Shown: positions 7,558-14,474, counted from the stretch's first letter. The stretch is 20,426 nucleotides of DNA from CAJAQL01 sp964442965 (GCA_964442965.1 CAYUBE010000019.1:1-20426), one strand, 5' to 3'. The notes: generated from the sequence alone by a model not told the origin. Translations and numbers: made by a program.

Positions 7558-8373
7558 TCACGCAATTTGCCGGATTCGATAAGAGACGGCAGGACCCCCA
7601 GCACCAATACGTTCTATGAGATCGCGTTCGATAAGTTCTTCAAGATCATAGCGAATCGTACGTTCGCTGCAATCCGGCAAAATATCTTGTATCTCCTTTA
7701 ATTTGCAATTGCCGGATTGCCGGATTTTATCCAAAATAGCAATCTGCCGATTTCCGGATCTGATGGCAATTGCCGGATTGCCGGATTGAATCTTACTGTT
7801 CTCCTCTTTGCTGTCATTCCGCTGATTTGTGGCGGACGCGGTCGAACTAAAAACAGTATCCAGTTTTTTTTCTCCCTGGATACCGGCTTCGGTTCGATTG
7901 CGCTCACCGCGGGCCATCGGTATGACAGAAGAAGATGGTGAAGGTACTCCGGCCTCATGAACAATGGTTGCCTGACGTGAATGAACAATCGATGAGGACA
8001 AGGAAGTGACGTCCTTTACAATAGGATCTTTTGGTTTGGAAAAGAATTTCGAAACGTCGACGTCGTCACTCTTATCGAGACATTCAATAACGACCTCATG
8101 CATCGCAGAAATCTCCCGCAGAAGGACGTCACCGTTCGGGAGGCTGATGAAATTTAGATCTACCGCAAATTTTACGAGCGCATCTATCGCGGCAATAGAT
8201 TTTGCTGCATTGCCGTATTCTTCGCTATTTACCGAAATCAAGAGATCGATAGCATGGGATTCGATCTTTTCCTTAATGCTTGATTCACTAATTTTTGTTG
8301 ATATACGAAACAACGCATAGGCAATTTCATATGCCTTTTTTGCCGCATTCCCCCTTTTGCCGGATTCAAACAT
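7558..8373 (-). CDS. Winged-helix (DeoR-like) transcriptional regulator
   Basis: A 271-residue protein from ATG 8373. Residues 1-110 are mostly helical (RGNAAKKAYEIAYALF, YGNAAKSIAAIDALVKFAVD) with no family I can name. Residues 111-200 are a Ser/Asn-rich, low-complexity linker. Residues 205-268 are a winged helix: RQIAILDKIRQSGN, then KEIQDILPDCSERTIRYDLE (helix-turn-helix), then ELIERDLIERIG and a wing. An upstream extension to 8538 is rejected: it is translation of a 'VILNEVKNP' repeat. The chosen ATG lies 7 bases after TATACT. The gene carries many TTGCCGGATT-like decamers in different frames and a diverged 'PAKAGIQ' repeat in the linker (residues 150-166). Self-regulation is likely but inferred. 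It is divergent from the GIY-YIG gene. Confidence 0.8.
   Translation of the reverse strand: MFESGKRGNAAKKAYEIAYALFRISTKISESSIKEKIESHAIDLLISVNSEEYGNAAKSIAAIDALVKFAVDLNFISLPNGDVLLREISAMHEVVIECLDKSDDVDVSKFFSKPKDPIVKDVTSLSSSIVHSRQATIVHEAGVPSPSSSVIPMARGERNRTEAGIQGEKKLDTVFSSTASATNQRNDSKEENSKIQSGNPAIAIRSGNRQIAILDKIRQSGNCKLKEIQDILPDCSERTIRYDLEELIERDLIERIGAGGPAVSYRIRQIA
7876..7926. repeat. Diverged 'VIPAKAGIQ' element inside the regulator gene
   Basis: The outer arms CTGGATACCGGC (7876-7887) and CGGTATGACAG (7918-7926 region) match copy 2, but the centre is longer. On the minus strand it is translated as VIP-MARGERNRTE-AGIQ, in frame with the regulator, in its linker. Confidence 0.65.
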
Positions 8374-8380
8374 AGCACAG

Positions 8381-8409
8381 AGTATAATGCGGCAAAAAAG
8401 AAAAGGCAA
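8381..8409 (-). promoter_or_regulatory. Promoter of the regulator gene with flanking operator-like motifs
   Basis: On the minus strand TTGCCT (8409-8404), a 17-base spacer and TATACT (8386-8381), ending 7 bases before ATG 8373. The variant decamer TTGCCGCATT (8395-8386) lies in the spacer and touches the -10. An exact AATCCGGCAA (8366-8357) and a variant (8349-8340) lie just downstream in the coding start. Confidence 0.65.
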
Positions 8410-8433
8410 GGACGCAAAAGCATCAAAAAATGA

Positions 8434-8484
8434 TCCCTCGCGGGACTCAAGACGACAGAAAGGATTCTTCACTTCGTTCAGAAT
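8434..8484. repeat. 'VILNEVKNP'-type dispersed repeat
   Basis: A block running from CCCTCGCGGGACTCAAGACG to CACTTCGTTCAGAATGACA. Its minus-strand translation contains VILNEVKNP, a well-known spurious peptide from interspersed repeats. It fills the gap between the two divergent genes. Similar pieces occur at 8866-8912, 11922-11993 and 8930-8960. Confidence 0.65.
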
Positions 8485-8521
8485 GACACTCTCTTTAATT
8501 AAAGAAAATTTAATTCGTACC

Positions 8522-8530
8522 TGGCATACT
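8522..8530 (+). promoter_or_regulatory. Extended -10 promoter of the GIY-YIG gene
   Basis: TGG-CATACT ends 6 bases before ATG 8537. It favours that ATG over ATG 8531, which would lie directly against the -10. Confidence 0.6.
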
Positions 8531-8536
8531 ATGGTC

Positions 8537-8824
8537 ATGAATAAAATCTATTGCACCTACATCATGACGAATATTCACAACACGGTATTTTACGTCGGCA
8601 TAACGAACGACATCCGACGAAGGGCCGAAGAGCATATTTCTCGTGGCGAGAATGGTTGTACGCAAAGATACCATATCGTAAAAATTGTTTGGTATGAGAT
8701 ATTTCCCGACCCAACGACGGCCATAGCTGCGGAAAAGAAAATCAAGGGATGGACAAGAAAAAAGAAAATTACACTGATAAAAAACCTGAATCCGACATTT
8801 ACTGATCTGATGAAGGAAAAATAA
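8537..8824 (+). CDS. GIY-YIG domain nuclease family protein
   Basis: A 95-residue stand-alone GIY-YIG domain, the usual length for UvrC-N-like single-domain proteins. Residues 6-9 (CTYI) and 19-21 (YVG) correspond to the GIY and YIG strands, followed by TNDIRRRAEEH with the conserved Arg and His, Glu66 in AAEKKIKGWTR, and N84 in the final NLNP. Such proteins are very common in Patescibacteria; their cellular role is mostly unknown. I start at ATG 8537 because of the -10 spacing; the longer frame upstream is repeat sequence. The gene is convergent with the Clp-like gene and divergent from the regulator. Confidence 0.85.
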   Translation: MNKIYCTYIMTNIHNTVFYVGITNDIRRRAEEHISRGENGCTQRYHIVKIVWYEIFPDPTTAIAAEKKIKGWTRKKKITLIKNLNPTFTDLMKEK

Positions 8825-8983
8825 AGAAAGGATCCTTTGCTACACTTAGGATGACGAATGGATCTGTCATTCTGAGTCCCGTCTCAAACGGGACGAAGAA
8901 TCCTTTCTGCTACATAAAACCAAAGAAAAGATGCTTCGCATCGCTCAGCGTGACAGAAAAAACGCGAGCAACAAAAAGAAGTT
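8825..8983. repeat. Intergenic block of dispersed repeat fragments
   Basis: Between two convergent genes there are three repeat-like pieces: GATCCTTTGCTACACTTAGG around 8831, TCATTCTGAGTCCCG...CGGGACGAAGAATCC at 8866-8903, and GATGCTTCGCATCGCTCAGC around 8930. I see no gene and no strong T-tract terminator here. Confidence 0.5.
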
Positions 8984-11518
8984 TCATTTTACCGGTACGA
9001 AGGTGAAGACGTCATTTTCATAGACAAGCTTCACCCTATCACCCTTTGCAATGGTCTTGCTGAGTAGTGCCGACGATAATGGCGCTTTTATTTTCTCGTC
9101 AATCGTCCGCCGGAGCGGCCGCGCGCCAAAGGCCGGGTCATAGCCTAGCTTCACAATCTCTGAGATCGCGGAAGGATCGAAATCGAGGAAAATACCCTGC
9201 GCCTTCGCGAGATCGGCAAGATCGCCGAGATTCAGCCTAACGATCTTTTGGAGATCTGCGGGCGACAGGTCGCGAAACACCACGATCTTGGAAAATCGGT
9301 TCAAAAGTTCCGGCTTGAAAATATCCGCCAGACGGGTTTTCAAATAATCCGAGATCTCCGCCATCCCCTCACCCTTACTCAAGGCCTCGTTGATGATATC
9401 CGAATGGGCATTTGATGTCGCAATAATAATAGTGTTGGTAAAATCAACCGTACGGCCAAGATTGTCGGTCAGTCGGCCATCATCAAAAACCTGGAGGAAA
9501 AGATTCAGAATATCGGGGAATGCTTTTTCGAACTCATCGAGCAGCACCAGGCTGTAAGGCTTTTCCCGGATCGCTTCGGTCAAAGCTCCGTTCGTCTTGC
9601 CGTCGGGCGAACCAATGAAGCGGACAAAGCTCTCCTTATCTTGATATTCTGTCATATCGAAACGGACCATCATCTTATCCGAACCGAATTGAATATCGGC
9701 GAGAATCTTTGCGAGTTCGGTCTTCCCGACACCGGTCGGCCCCACAAAGAGAAAGCTTGCAATGGGACCTCCCTGCCGCGCGAGGCCGCTTCGATATTCC
9801 CGCAGGGCCTCCGCCACCGCCGCGACCGCCTCATCCTGGCCAATCAGGCGCTGATGAACAATATCCTCCATATGGAGCAATTTTTCAGCCTCATCTTTAT
9901 CTGCATCATGCAACGGAATATGCACCTTCGCCTCGGCGACTGACGTAACCAGATCCGGCCCAAGCGTTTTTTCACCGCGACCCTCAGCCGCCACGAGAGT
10001 GCTCTTCAGCAGTTCTTCTGCGCTGGACGGCAACAATTTATCCGTAAAATATCTCTTTGCGAGCACGGTCGCACGCTTGATGGCGCCAAAACTGATCGTA
10101 ATATGATTTTTTCTCTCGAGGATCAGGCTTTCATAGGCCAGCACGGTCTCCGCCTCCGGAACGCTGATCTCGTTCACTGGGATAACTTCGAACGCTCCCA
10201 CGAAATCACTCCTCGGCTCGATAAGTTGTTTAAATTCGCGCGGATACGAAGTGCCAAGAACCGGAAACGCATTGCTCTTCACGATCGGCATCAGAGCATC
10301 GGCAGCCGAAAGATACGCGGTACTCGAAGACTTCACCAGATTGTGGATATCGGGAATATAGAGGATGATATTTCCCGCAGCAATGATCTCCTCGGCGATT
10401 TTCGCAATACGCATCCCGAACTCCTCGGATGTGCCGCCCGCGATCAGATTCTGCAGTTCAATCGAAACCAAACGCTTATCAAAGAGCATCTTGGGCACTT
10501 CGTCCTTGACCAGCATGAACGCGAGATGCTCAATCAGCGTTTCCTTTCCGACACCGGCCTCTCCCACCAAAATCGCGTTCGGATTCGTCGGCCGCGCCAG
10601 CACTTCGACCAGCTTTTCGTATTCTTCAGCATGCCCTATCAGAAACCCGGCCTGCGATTTCCGCGCAAGGTCGGTAAAATCAGTGCCGTAACGGTCGAGC
10701 ATCGGCGTCGGCCGCGACGTCCACGCCCGGTTGATCACGCGATGGCGGATCCCCCGCCGCAGAATCGGCGCAAACCCATCAAGCGCCCGGGGCAACCGGC
10801 CGATCTCACGCGCCGCAGAGCTTAAAATAAGGGCACGTTTCAGATCGCCGGACTCGATAGTAAAAAGATTGAAAAGCCGATCCGTGAACCCGTCCCTCAC
10901 GGAAACAAGCGCCGCAAAAAGATCCGACGGCTCAACGAAACTGTGCCCCGCCGAAACCGCTTCTTTGAAGGCGAGCGTTGCGAGCGTGCCGACCGACGCC
11001 ACCAGTGATTTTTTGTCATCCTGGGAAATCTCGGATGAGCGGCTCTTTACGAGAAAATCGTGAAGCTTGTCCTTGAACTCTTCCGGCGGCACGTCGAGAC
11101 GGCGCAGACCTTCGGAAATGCCGGGGACTTCCAGTATTCGGCTTGTCACCTCAAGATAAAAATTCTGCTTGGCCAGCAAGCTTCGATCAAATGCCCGCTC
11201 AAGGACGGAAAAAGCGATGCTGCCGAACAGGGGTGCAATATTCAGGGTCCCGGTGCGGCGCATTGCCGAAATCGGCGTATCGCCTTGGGTTCGATGCATC
11301 AGCCGATCCAGAAGAAAAAGCAAAAGCAGAACGCCAAAGATCGCAAAACGCTGGACGCCGGAAATAAAAAGCGTCACCGTGGCGGCAACGAGAAAAACGT
11401 AAAAAATGTAGGCAACAATGCGCGCGAGCAACCGTCCGCCTATGGTCATCCTGAACCGCGGGTCGTCAAAAACGAGCGTGACGTCCGCCAGAGAATTTTG
11501 AGGGAGAGGCTTGTCCAT
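8984..11518 (-). CDS. Membrane-anchored Clp-like (ClpA/ClpC type) double AAA+ ATPase
   Basis: 844 residues from ATG 11518 (849 from a GTG at 11533 that overlaps the upstream gene). Numbering here follows the 849-residue form. Residues 36-79 hold two membrane helices, unlike soluble ClpA/B/C. Residues 185-240 resemble half a Clp N-domain (AVSAGHSFVEPSDLFAALV). D1 has Walker A GEAGVGKET (324-332), but the Walker B is LYIPDIHN where LFIDEIHT is usual, and the arginine-finger region reads FVGAFEV where ERRF is usual. D2 is intact: GPTGVGKT (598-605), LVLLDEFEK (662-670), PELLNRF (741-747) and GARPLRR (803-809). I find no IGF-like ClpP loop and no ClpB middle domain. It is probably a membrane-tethered unfoldase powered by D2. 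It is co-transcribed with the small membrane protein just upstream. Confidence 0.85.
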   Translation of the reverse strand: MDKPLPQNSLADVTLVFDDPRFRMTIGGRLLARIVAYIFYVFLVAATVTLFISGVQRFAIFGVLLLLFLLDRLMHRTQGDTPISAMRRTGTLNIAPLFGSIAFSVLERAFDRSLLAKQNFYLEVTSRILEVPGISEGLRRLDVPPEEFKDKLHDFLVKSRSSEISQDDKKSLVASVGTLATLAFKEAVSAGHSFVEPSDLFAALVSVRDGFTDRLFNLFTIESGDLKRALILSSAAREIGRLPRALDGFAPILRRGIRHRVINRAWTSRPTPMLDRYGTDFTDLARKSQAGFLIGHAEEYEKLVEVLARPTNPNAILVGEAGVGKETLIEHLAFMLVKDEVPKMLFDKRLVSIELQNLIAGGTSEEFGMRIAKIAEEIIAAGNIILYIPDIHNLVKSSSTAYLSAADALMPIVKSNAFPVLGTSYPREFKQLIEPRSDFVGAFEVIPVNEISVPEAETVLAYESLILERKNHITISFGAIKRATVLAKRYFTDKLLPSSAEELLKSTLVAAEGRGEKTLGPDLVTSVAEAKVHIPLHDADKDEAEKLLHMEDIVHQRLIGQDEAVAAVAEALREYRSGLARQGGPIASFLFVGPTGVGKTELAKILADIQFGSDKMMVRFDMTEYQDKESFVRFIGSPDGKTNGALTEAIREKPYSLVLLDEFEKAFPDILNLFLQVFDDGRLTDNLGRTVDFTNTIIIATSNAHSDIINEALSKGEGMAEISDYLKTRLADIFKPELLNRFSKIVVFRDLSPADLQKIVRLNLGDLADLAKAQGIFLDFDPSAISEIVKLGYDPAFGARPLRRTIDEKIKAPLSSALLSKTIAKGDRVKLVYENDVFTFVPVK

Positions 11519-11520
11519 AG

Positions 11521-11871
11521 TTATATTTTCCACAGGGAAAAGAAAAGAAGCGCGGGAGGGATTATGACCCAGATCGCATATGCACCAGCAAAGAGGATCG
11601 TAACGATCGCATAGACCGCCCCGCCAAGGACAACGCGGACGGAACGGAAGATGATGCCGAGAATTCTGCCAACTACCGAATAATCCTTGTAGAGCGGCTC
11701 AAAAAAATGTTCGAGGGTTATTTTGACGGCAAACGACCGATCGATGTTCTCGAGCGTTGAAATGAAGGTATGCGCGATCGACCGCGAACCGCCCACGTAC
11801 CAGTGCCGGAAAAAATCGAAGATACGGTAAAAAAACCGGTGTAGAAGATAGCCAAGGGCGAAATCATCCAT
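11521..11871 (-). CDS. Small membrane protein in an operon with the Clp-like ATPase
   Basis: A 116-residue protein. The N-terminal half is aromatic and amphipathic (YLLHRFFYRIFDFFRHWYVGG). Residues 68-112 form two close membrane helices (VVLGGAVYAIVTILFAGAYA, WVIIPPALLFFSLW). I recognise no family. Its stop lies 2 bases before the ATG of the Clp-like gene, or overlaps the alternative GTG, so the two are translationally coupled, and a joint membrane complex is a reasonable guess. The start at ATG 11871 is set by TGC-TACAAT ending 6 bases upstream; an upstream frame to 11925 is dropped. Confidence 0.75.
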   Translation of the reverse strand: MDDFALGYLLHRFFYRIFDFFRHWYVGGSRSIAHTFISTLENIDRSFAVKITLEHFFEPLYKDYSVVGRILGIIFRSVRVVLGGAVYAIVTILFAGAYAIWVIIPPALLFFSLWKI

Positions 11872-11877
11872 ACTTTT

Positions 11878-11886
11878 ATTGTAGCA
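11878..11886 (-). promoter_or_regulatory. Extended -10 promoter of the membrane protein/Clp operon
   Basis: On the minus strand TGC-TACAAT ends 6 bases before ATG 11871. No SD is present. Confidence 0.6.
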
Positions 11887-11921
11887 CGATAAAATGACAA
11901 TACCGACCTGTGGGAGGCTTG

Positions 11922-11993
11922 TCATTCTGAGGCGAAGCCGAAGAATCCTCTCTTTAAGTTATCTCCGAAAAGATTCCTCGCTTCGTTCAGAAC
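11922..11993. repeat. 'CATTCTGAGGCGAAGCCGAAGAATC' type dispersed repeat
   Basis: The block between the UDG stop and the membrane-protein promoter holds GTCATTCTGAGGCGAAGCCG and, 40 bases on, GATTCCTCGCTTCGTTCAGA. These are the two ends of a common interspersed bacterial repeat in inverted order. Confidence 0.6.
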
Positions 11994-11995
11994 GG

Positions 11996-12634
11996 CTAGA
12001 ACAGCGGCTGCTGTTTCGGCTTCTCCGGTTTCTTCGCCTCCCGGGCCGGTGCAATGACCACGGACGGCGGGATCTCGGCCGTTACCTCGCCACGGACGAC
12101 CGCCGGCAATTTCTTGAAATCTTCTTCGAGTGCCTTCATCATTTCAGTCGACCGCAACGCAGCGGCCGGATGCAAAACAGGAAATATGAGATAACCATCC
12201 ACCAAGAACCCGCGTCCCCGATCGCGCATGATCTTTGCCATCGGCAAAAAATAGTTCATCGAAAATCTGCCGAGCGTCACAATCACCTTGGGATCGATGA
12301 TCTTGATCTGGCGCGCCAGATACGGCCGGTAGGCGGCTATCTCTTCCGGGGTTGGATCGCGGTTTTCTGGCGGCCGACGCTTGACGATATTTGTGATATA
12401 GACGTCCGGGCGCTGCCAGCCGATGCTTTGAATCATGCGATCAAGGAGCTGGCCGCCGCGCCCGACGAACGGCCGCTTCAGGCGATCTTCGTTCTGGCCT
12501 GGCGCTTCGCCGATAAACATCACATCACAGTCTATGTTCCCTTCGCCGAAAACAAGGTTTGACTCGCGGAGCGGCAGGGCAGCATCCGCCATAATTTCCT
12601 CTTCAAGCTTTTTTAGCTCTGCCTGTTTGTCCAT
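11996..12634 (-). CDS. Family-4-like uracil-DNA glycosylase lacking Fe-S cysteines
   Basis: A 212-residue enzyme that removes uracil from DNA at the start of base-excision repair. It has the family-4 motifs GEAPGQNED (42-50), RPFVGRGGQLLD (54-65), NIVKRRPPENRDPTPEE (82-98) and LHPAAAL (154-160). Classic family-4 enzymes carry four cysteines for a 4Fe-4S cluster, including the K-C-RPP position. Here that position is Arg, the N-terminal CxxC is missing, and the only cysteine is C36 in the core. After residue 175 a disordered tail ends in QQPLF, which fits the QxxLF type of sliding-clamp binding motif. The start at 12634 follows TATACT by 7 bases; a longer frame to 12670 is dropped. It is divergent from the PrsW gene. 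Confidence 0.88.
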   Translation of the reverse strand: MDKQAELKKLEEEIMADAALPLRESNLVFGEGNIDCDVMFIGEAPGQNEDRLKRPFVGRGGQLLDRMIQSIGWQRPDVYITNIVKRRPPENRDPTPEEIAAYRPYLARQIKIIDPKVIVTLGRFSMNYFLPMAKIMRDRGRGFLVDGYLIFPVLHPAAALRSTEMMKALEEDFKKLPAVVRGEVTAEIPPSVVIAPAREAKKPEKPKQQPLF

Positions 12635-12641
12635 AGAATAC

Positions 12642-12670
12642 AGTATAGAGAGTGGCTTGCCGTTTGTCAT
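12642..12670 (-). promoter_or_regulatory. Promoter of the uracil-DNA glycosylase gene
   Basis: On the minus strand ATGACA (12670-12665), a 17-base spacer and TATACT (12647-12642). The -10 ends 7 bases before ATG 12634. Confidence 0.7.
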
Positions 12671-12702
12671 GCCGCCTCCCGGGCGAATGGCGGATGAATT
12701 TA

Positions 12703-12711
12703 TGTTAAAAT
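12703..12711 (+). promoter_or_regulatory. Extended -10 promoter of the PrsW-like gene
   Basis: TGT-TAAAAT ends 6 bases before ATG 12718. The divergent glycosylase promoter is about 40 bases away. Confidence 0.6.
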
Positions 12712-12717
12712 AAGGCC

Positions 12718-13440
12718 ATGGTTATCCTTTCACTTTTTCTTGGATTCCTTCCGGGATTCGCGTGGCTCGTTTTTTATGTCAAAGAGGAAGAGACCCATCC
12801 TGAGCCGAAACGGCTTATCGTGATCACGTTCGTCTCGGGTATCGCATTCGGGCTCGTCGCCGTTATCCTGGAAAGTCTTTTTCAGGCCGCCACGCCAAGC
12901 ATCGGCATCGGGGGGTTCTCGCTCATAGCGCTTGCCGTGTTCGCCCTCATCGAGGAGGTGGTGAAGTTCTTCGCCGCATATCTCGCAATCGGCAAGAGCC
13001 GCATCGCAAGAAATCCGGTCGACCTCATGATCTATCTCATTGTGGCGGCACTCGGCTTCGCAACGCTCGAGAACATCGGTGCGCTGGCGAATTTCTGGTT
13101 CGCTATCCGCGGCGCGGGGACGATAGGTTCCTTCGCTACAAGCATCGCTCTCGCCCTCTCTCTCCGTTTTGTAGGCGCCACACTGCTCCACTCCCTCACC
13201 GCCGGAATTGTCGGTTACTACTGGGCGCTCGGCATCTTGCGGCGCAAGGCGATATCCTATCTCACGCTGGGCCTTGTCATTGCCACTGCGTTGCACACTT
13301 TTTTCAATTTGCTTATACTAAGTTGTGGAAGCATCGCTTATGCGCTTGTGTTCCTAACACTCCTCGGGTTTTTCGTGTTGAATGATTTTGAAAAACTAAG
13401 AATATCTTTACCATCGTCGAAAAAAGAATCTTCATCCTGA
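12718..13440 (+). CDS. PrsW-family intramembrane metalloprotease
   Basis: A 240-residue polytopic membrane protein with 7-8 hydrophobic segments. Family motifs are E79-E80-V-V-K83 (EExxK) in a membrane helix, F115-A-T-L-E-N-I120, H158-S in TLLHSLTAG, and H193-T-F-F-N. PrsW proteins are glutamic-type or metal-dependent intramembrane proteases related to the CPBP/Abi group; Bacillus PrsW cuts an anti-sigma factor. No sigma/anti-sigma pair is nearby, so the substrate is unknown. The N-terminus MVILSLFLGFLPGFAWLVFY is the first membrane helix and follows an extended -10 directly, so the mRNA should be leaderless. Confidence 0.85.
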   Translation: MVILSLFLGFLPGFAWLVFYVKEEETHPEPKRLIVITFVSGIAFGLVAVILESLFQAATPSIGIGGFSLIALAVFALIEEVVKFFAAYLAIGKSRIARNPVDLMIYLIVAALGFATLENIGALANFWFAIRGAGTIGSFATSIALALSLRFVGATLLHSLTAGIVGYYWALGILRRKAISYLTLGLVIATALHTFFNLLILSCGSIAYALVFLTLLGFFVLNDFEKLRISLPSSKKESSS

Positions 13441-13543
13441 GTCCCGCAAAAGATCGCCGAGGTTTCTCGTAAAACTCTTCGCCTTATCCCATCGCGGCGG
13501 AACGGCGGCAGACGAACGGGATGATGGCATAATAAAAAAACTT

Positions 13544-14077
13544 ATGGACGCTTCAGAAGAAAAATTTTTTAAAGAGCTCGCCGGGGCAAAATCGGATTTC
13601 GACGATGACGGCGAACAGTACGAAGTTGAACTTACCAAGGCCGCTACCGACGCGGCCGTGCCGCCCGCCAAGCCGAAAACCGTAAGCGCCAAGCCGAAGA
13701 TCATCGAATCGAAAGCTTCCGTTGCTGCATGGGACGACAGCGAGCCGGAAGGCCAGCTGACCGTGGATGTTTATCAGACCGCGAACGACATCGTCGTCGA
13801 GTCGGCGATCGCCGGCGTTCGGCCGGAAGATATCGACATCCAGGTGACCGCCGATTCGATCTCGATCCGCGGTTCGCGGCACCGCGAAAAAGAGGTGAGC
13901 GAAGAAGACTATCTTTATCAGGAATGTTACTGGGGCCGCTTCGCGCGCTCTATCATCCTCCCCCAGGAAGTCGATCCCGATGGCGCGAATGTTACATTCA
14001 AAAATGGCATTCTCACGGTCCGCCTTCCTAAAGTGAATAAGAAAAAATCAAAGAAACTAAAGGTAAACTTTGATTAA
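13544..14077 (+). CDS. Hsp20/alpha-crystallin small heat shock protein
   Basis: 177 residues: an acidic and Ala/Lys/Pro-rich N-terminal arm (1-65), an alpha-crystallin domain (about 70-163) and a basic end. Domain signatures are GQLTVDVYQTANDIVVESAI, GVRPEDIDIQV, and the closing FKNGILTVRLPK. The tail (KKKSKKLKVNFD) lacks the IxI/V motif that most family members use for oligomer contacts. These are ATP-independent holdases that bind unfolding proteins. A TGG-CATAAT box lies 10 bases before the ATG, and there is no SD. The 103 bases before the gene hold a repeat-like TCATCCTGAGTCCCG and nothing coding. Confidence 0.9.
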   Translation: MDASEEKFFKELAGAKSDFDDDGEQYEVELTKAATDAAVPPAKPKTVSAKPKIIESKASVAAWDDSEPEGQLTVDVYQTANDIVVESAIAGVRPEDIDIQVTADSISIRGSRHREKEVSEEDYLYQECYWGRFARSIILPQEVDPDGANVTFKNGILTVRLPKVNKKKSKKLKVNFD

Positions 14078-14099
14078 AGGCGGTCTCGACCGGCAAAGC

Positions 14100-14128
14100 T
14101 TGCCAAAAAATCCGCTTCGAAGTATACT
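14100..14128 (+). promoter_or_regulatory. Promoter of rpmB (leaderless)
   Basis: TTGCCA (14100-14105), a 17-base spacer and TATACT (14123-14128), which ends 7 bases before ATG 14136. There is no SD (CTTCCCC precedes the ATG). Confidence 0.75.
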
Positions 14129-14135
14129 CTTCCCC

Positions 14136-14345
14136 ATGAAACAGTGTGCCGTCTGCAACAAAGGATCCCAGATGGGCGGTGCTCGCCGCCTGCTTCGTGC
14201 CCACTATAATCCCGTGAACTGGACCCGAAAATATCCCAATCTCCAGTGGGGTAAGGTTGAAGGCAGAAGGGTGAAAATGTGTACGAATTGCATCAAGACC
14301 CAGCACAAACCAGTACGAACAAAAACAGTAAAAGCGACGGTATAA
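14136..14345 (+). CDS. rpmB: Large ribosomal subunit protein bL28
   Basis: A 69-residue bL28, a 50S protein near the E site. It begins MKQCAVCNKGSQMGGARRLL and has the family's basic core (NWTRKYPNLQ, KVEGRRVKMCTNCIKT). It keeps both CxxC pairs (C4/C7 and C49/C52), so it is the zinc-binding form. An in-frame extension to 14070 is dropped because homology and the promoter both point to 14136. The stop codon lies in the 5' arm of the terminator, and a tRNA gene follows. Confidence 0.93.
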   Translation: MKQCAVCNKGSQMGGARRLLRAHYNPVNWTRKYPNLQWGKVEGRRVKMCTNCIKTQHKPVRTKTVKATV

Positions 14346-14373
14346 AAAACGAACTTTACTGGTTCGTTTTTTT
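14344..14373 (+). terminator. Terminator of rpmB
   Basis: AAAAAACGAAC (14344-14354) and GTTCGTTTTTT (14362-14372) form an 11-bp stem with a 7-base loop and a run of T. The loop sequence TTTACTG may double as the -35 of the tRNA promoter. Confidence 0.85.
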
Positions 14374-14384
14374 AGTGGTATCAT
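14355..14384 (+). promoter_or_regulatory. Possible promoter of tRNA-Pro
   Basis: TTTACT (14355-14360), an 18-base spacer and TGG-TATCAT (-10 at 14379-14384), with a predicted start about 13 bases before the tRNA. The -35 would lie in the loop of the rpmB terminator. Confidence 0.4.
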
Positions 14385-14403
14385 TTTACGGCTAAGTGGT
14401 AGG

Positions 14404-14474
14404 CGGGCCGTCGTATAGTGGTAGTACACGCCCATGGGGTGGGTGAAGCCCGGTTCCGATTACCGGCGGCCCGA
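14404..14474 (+). tRNA. tRNA-Pro (anticodon GGG)
   Basis: A full cloverleaf of 71 bases. Acceptor CGGGCCG/CGGCCCG with C1 and A73, as in bacterial tRNA-Pro; U8; D arm GTAT-AGTGGTA-GTAC; anticodon arm CGCCC-ATGGGGT-GGGTG with GGG at 34-36 and G37; 4-base variable loop; T arm CCGGT-TCCGATT-ACCGG. No CCA is encoded. The T arm is unusual: pair 53-61 is U-A, not G-C, and position 55 is C, not U. Confidence 0.85.

Noticed and set aside
7355..7561. 68-residue minus-strand frame containing VIPAKAGIQ
   Set aside because: It is translation of the 20-bp palindrome and a 'PAKAGIQ' repeat, with no start signal and no homology.
8374..8538. N-terminal extension of the regulator (starting MTIVCQVRIK)
   Set aside because: It contains VILNEVKNP, the translation of a dispersed repeat, and would run through the promoter of the regulator.
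10103..10825. 240-residue plus-strand frame inside the Clp-like gene
   Set aside because: It is antisense to well-conserved AAA+ sequence; the composition is shadow-like.
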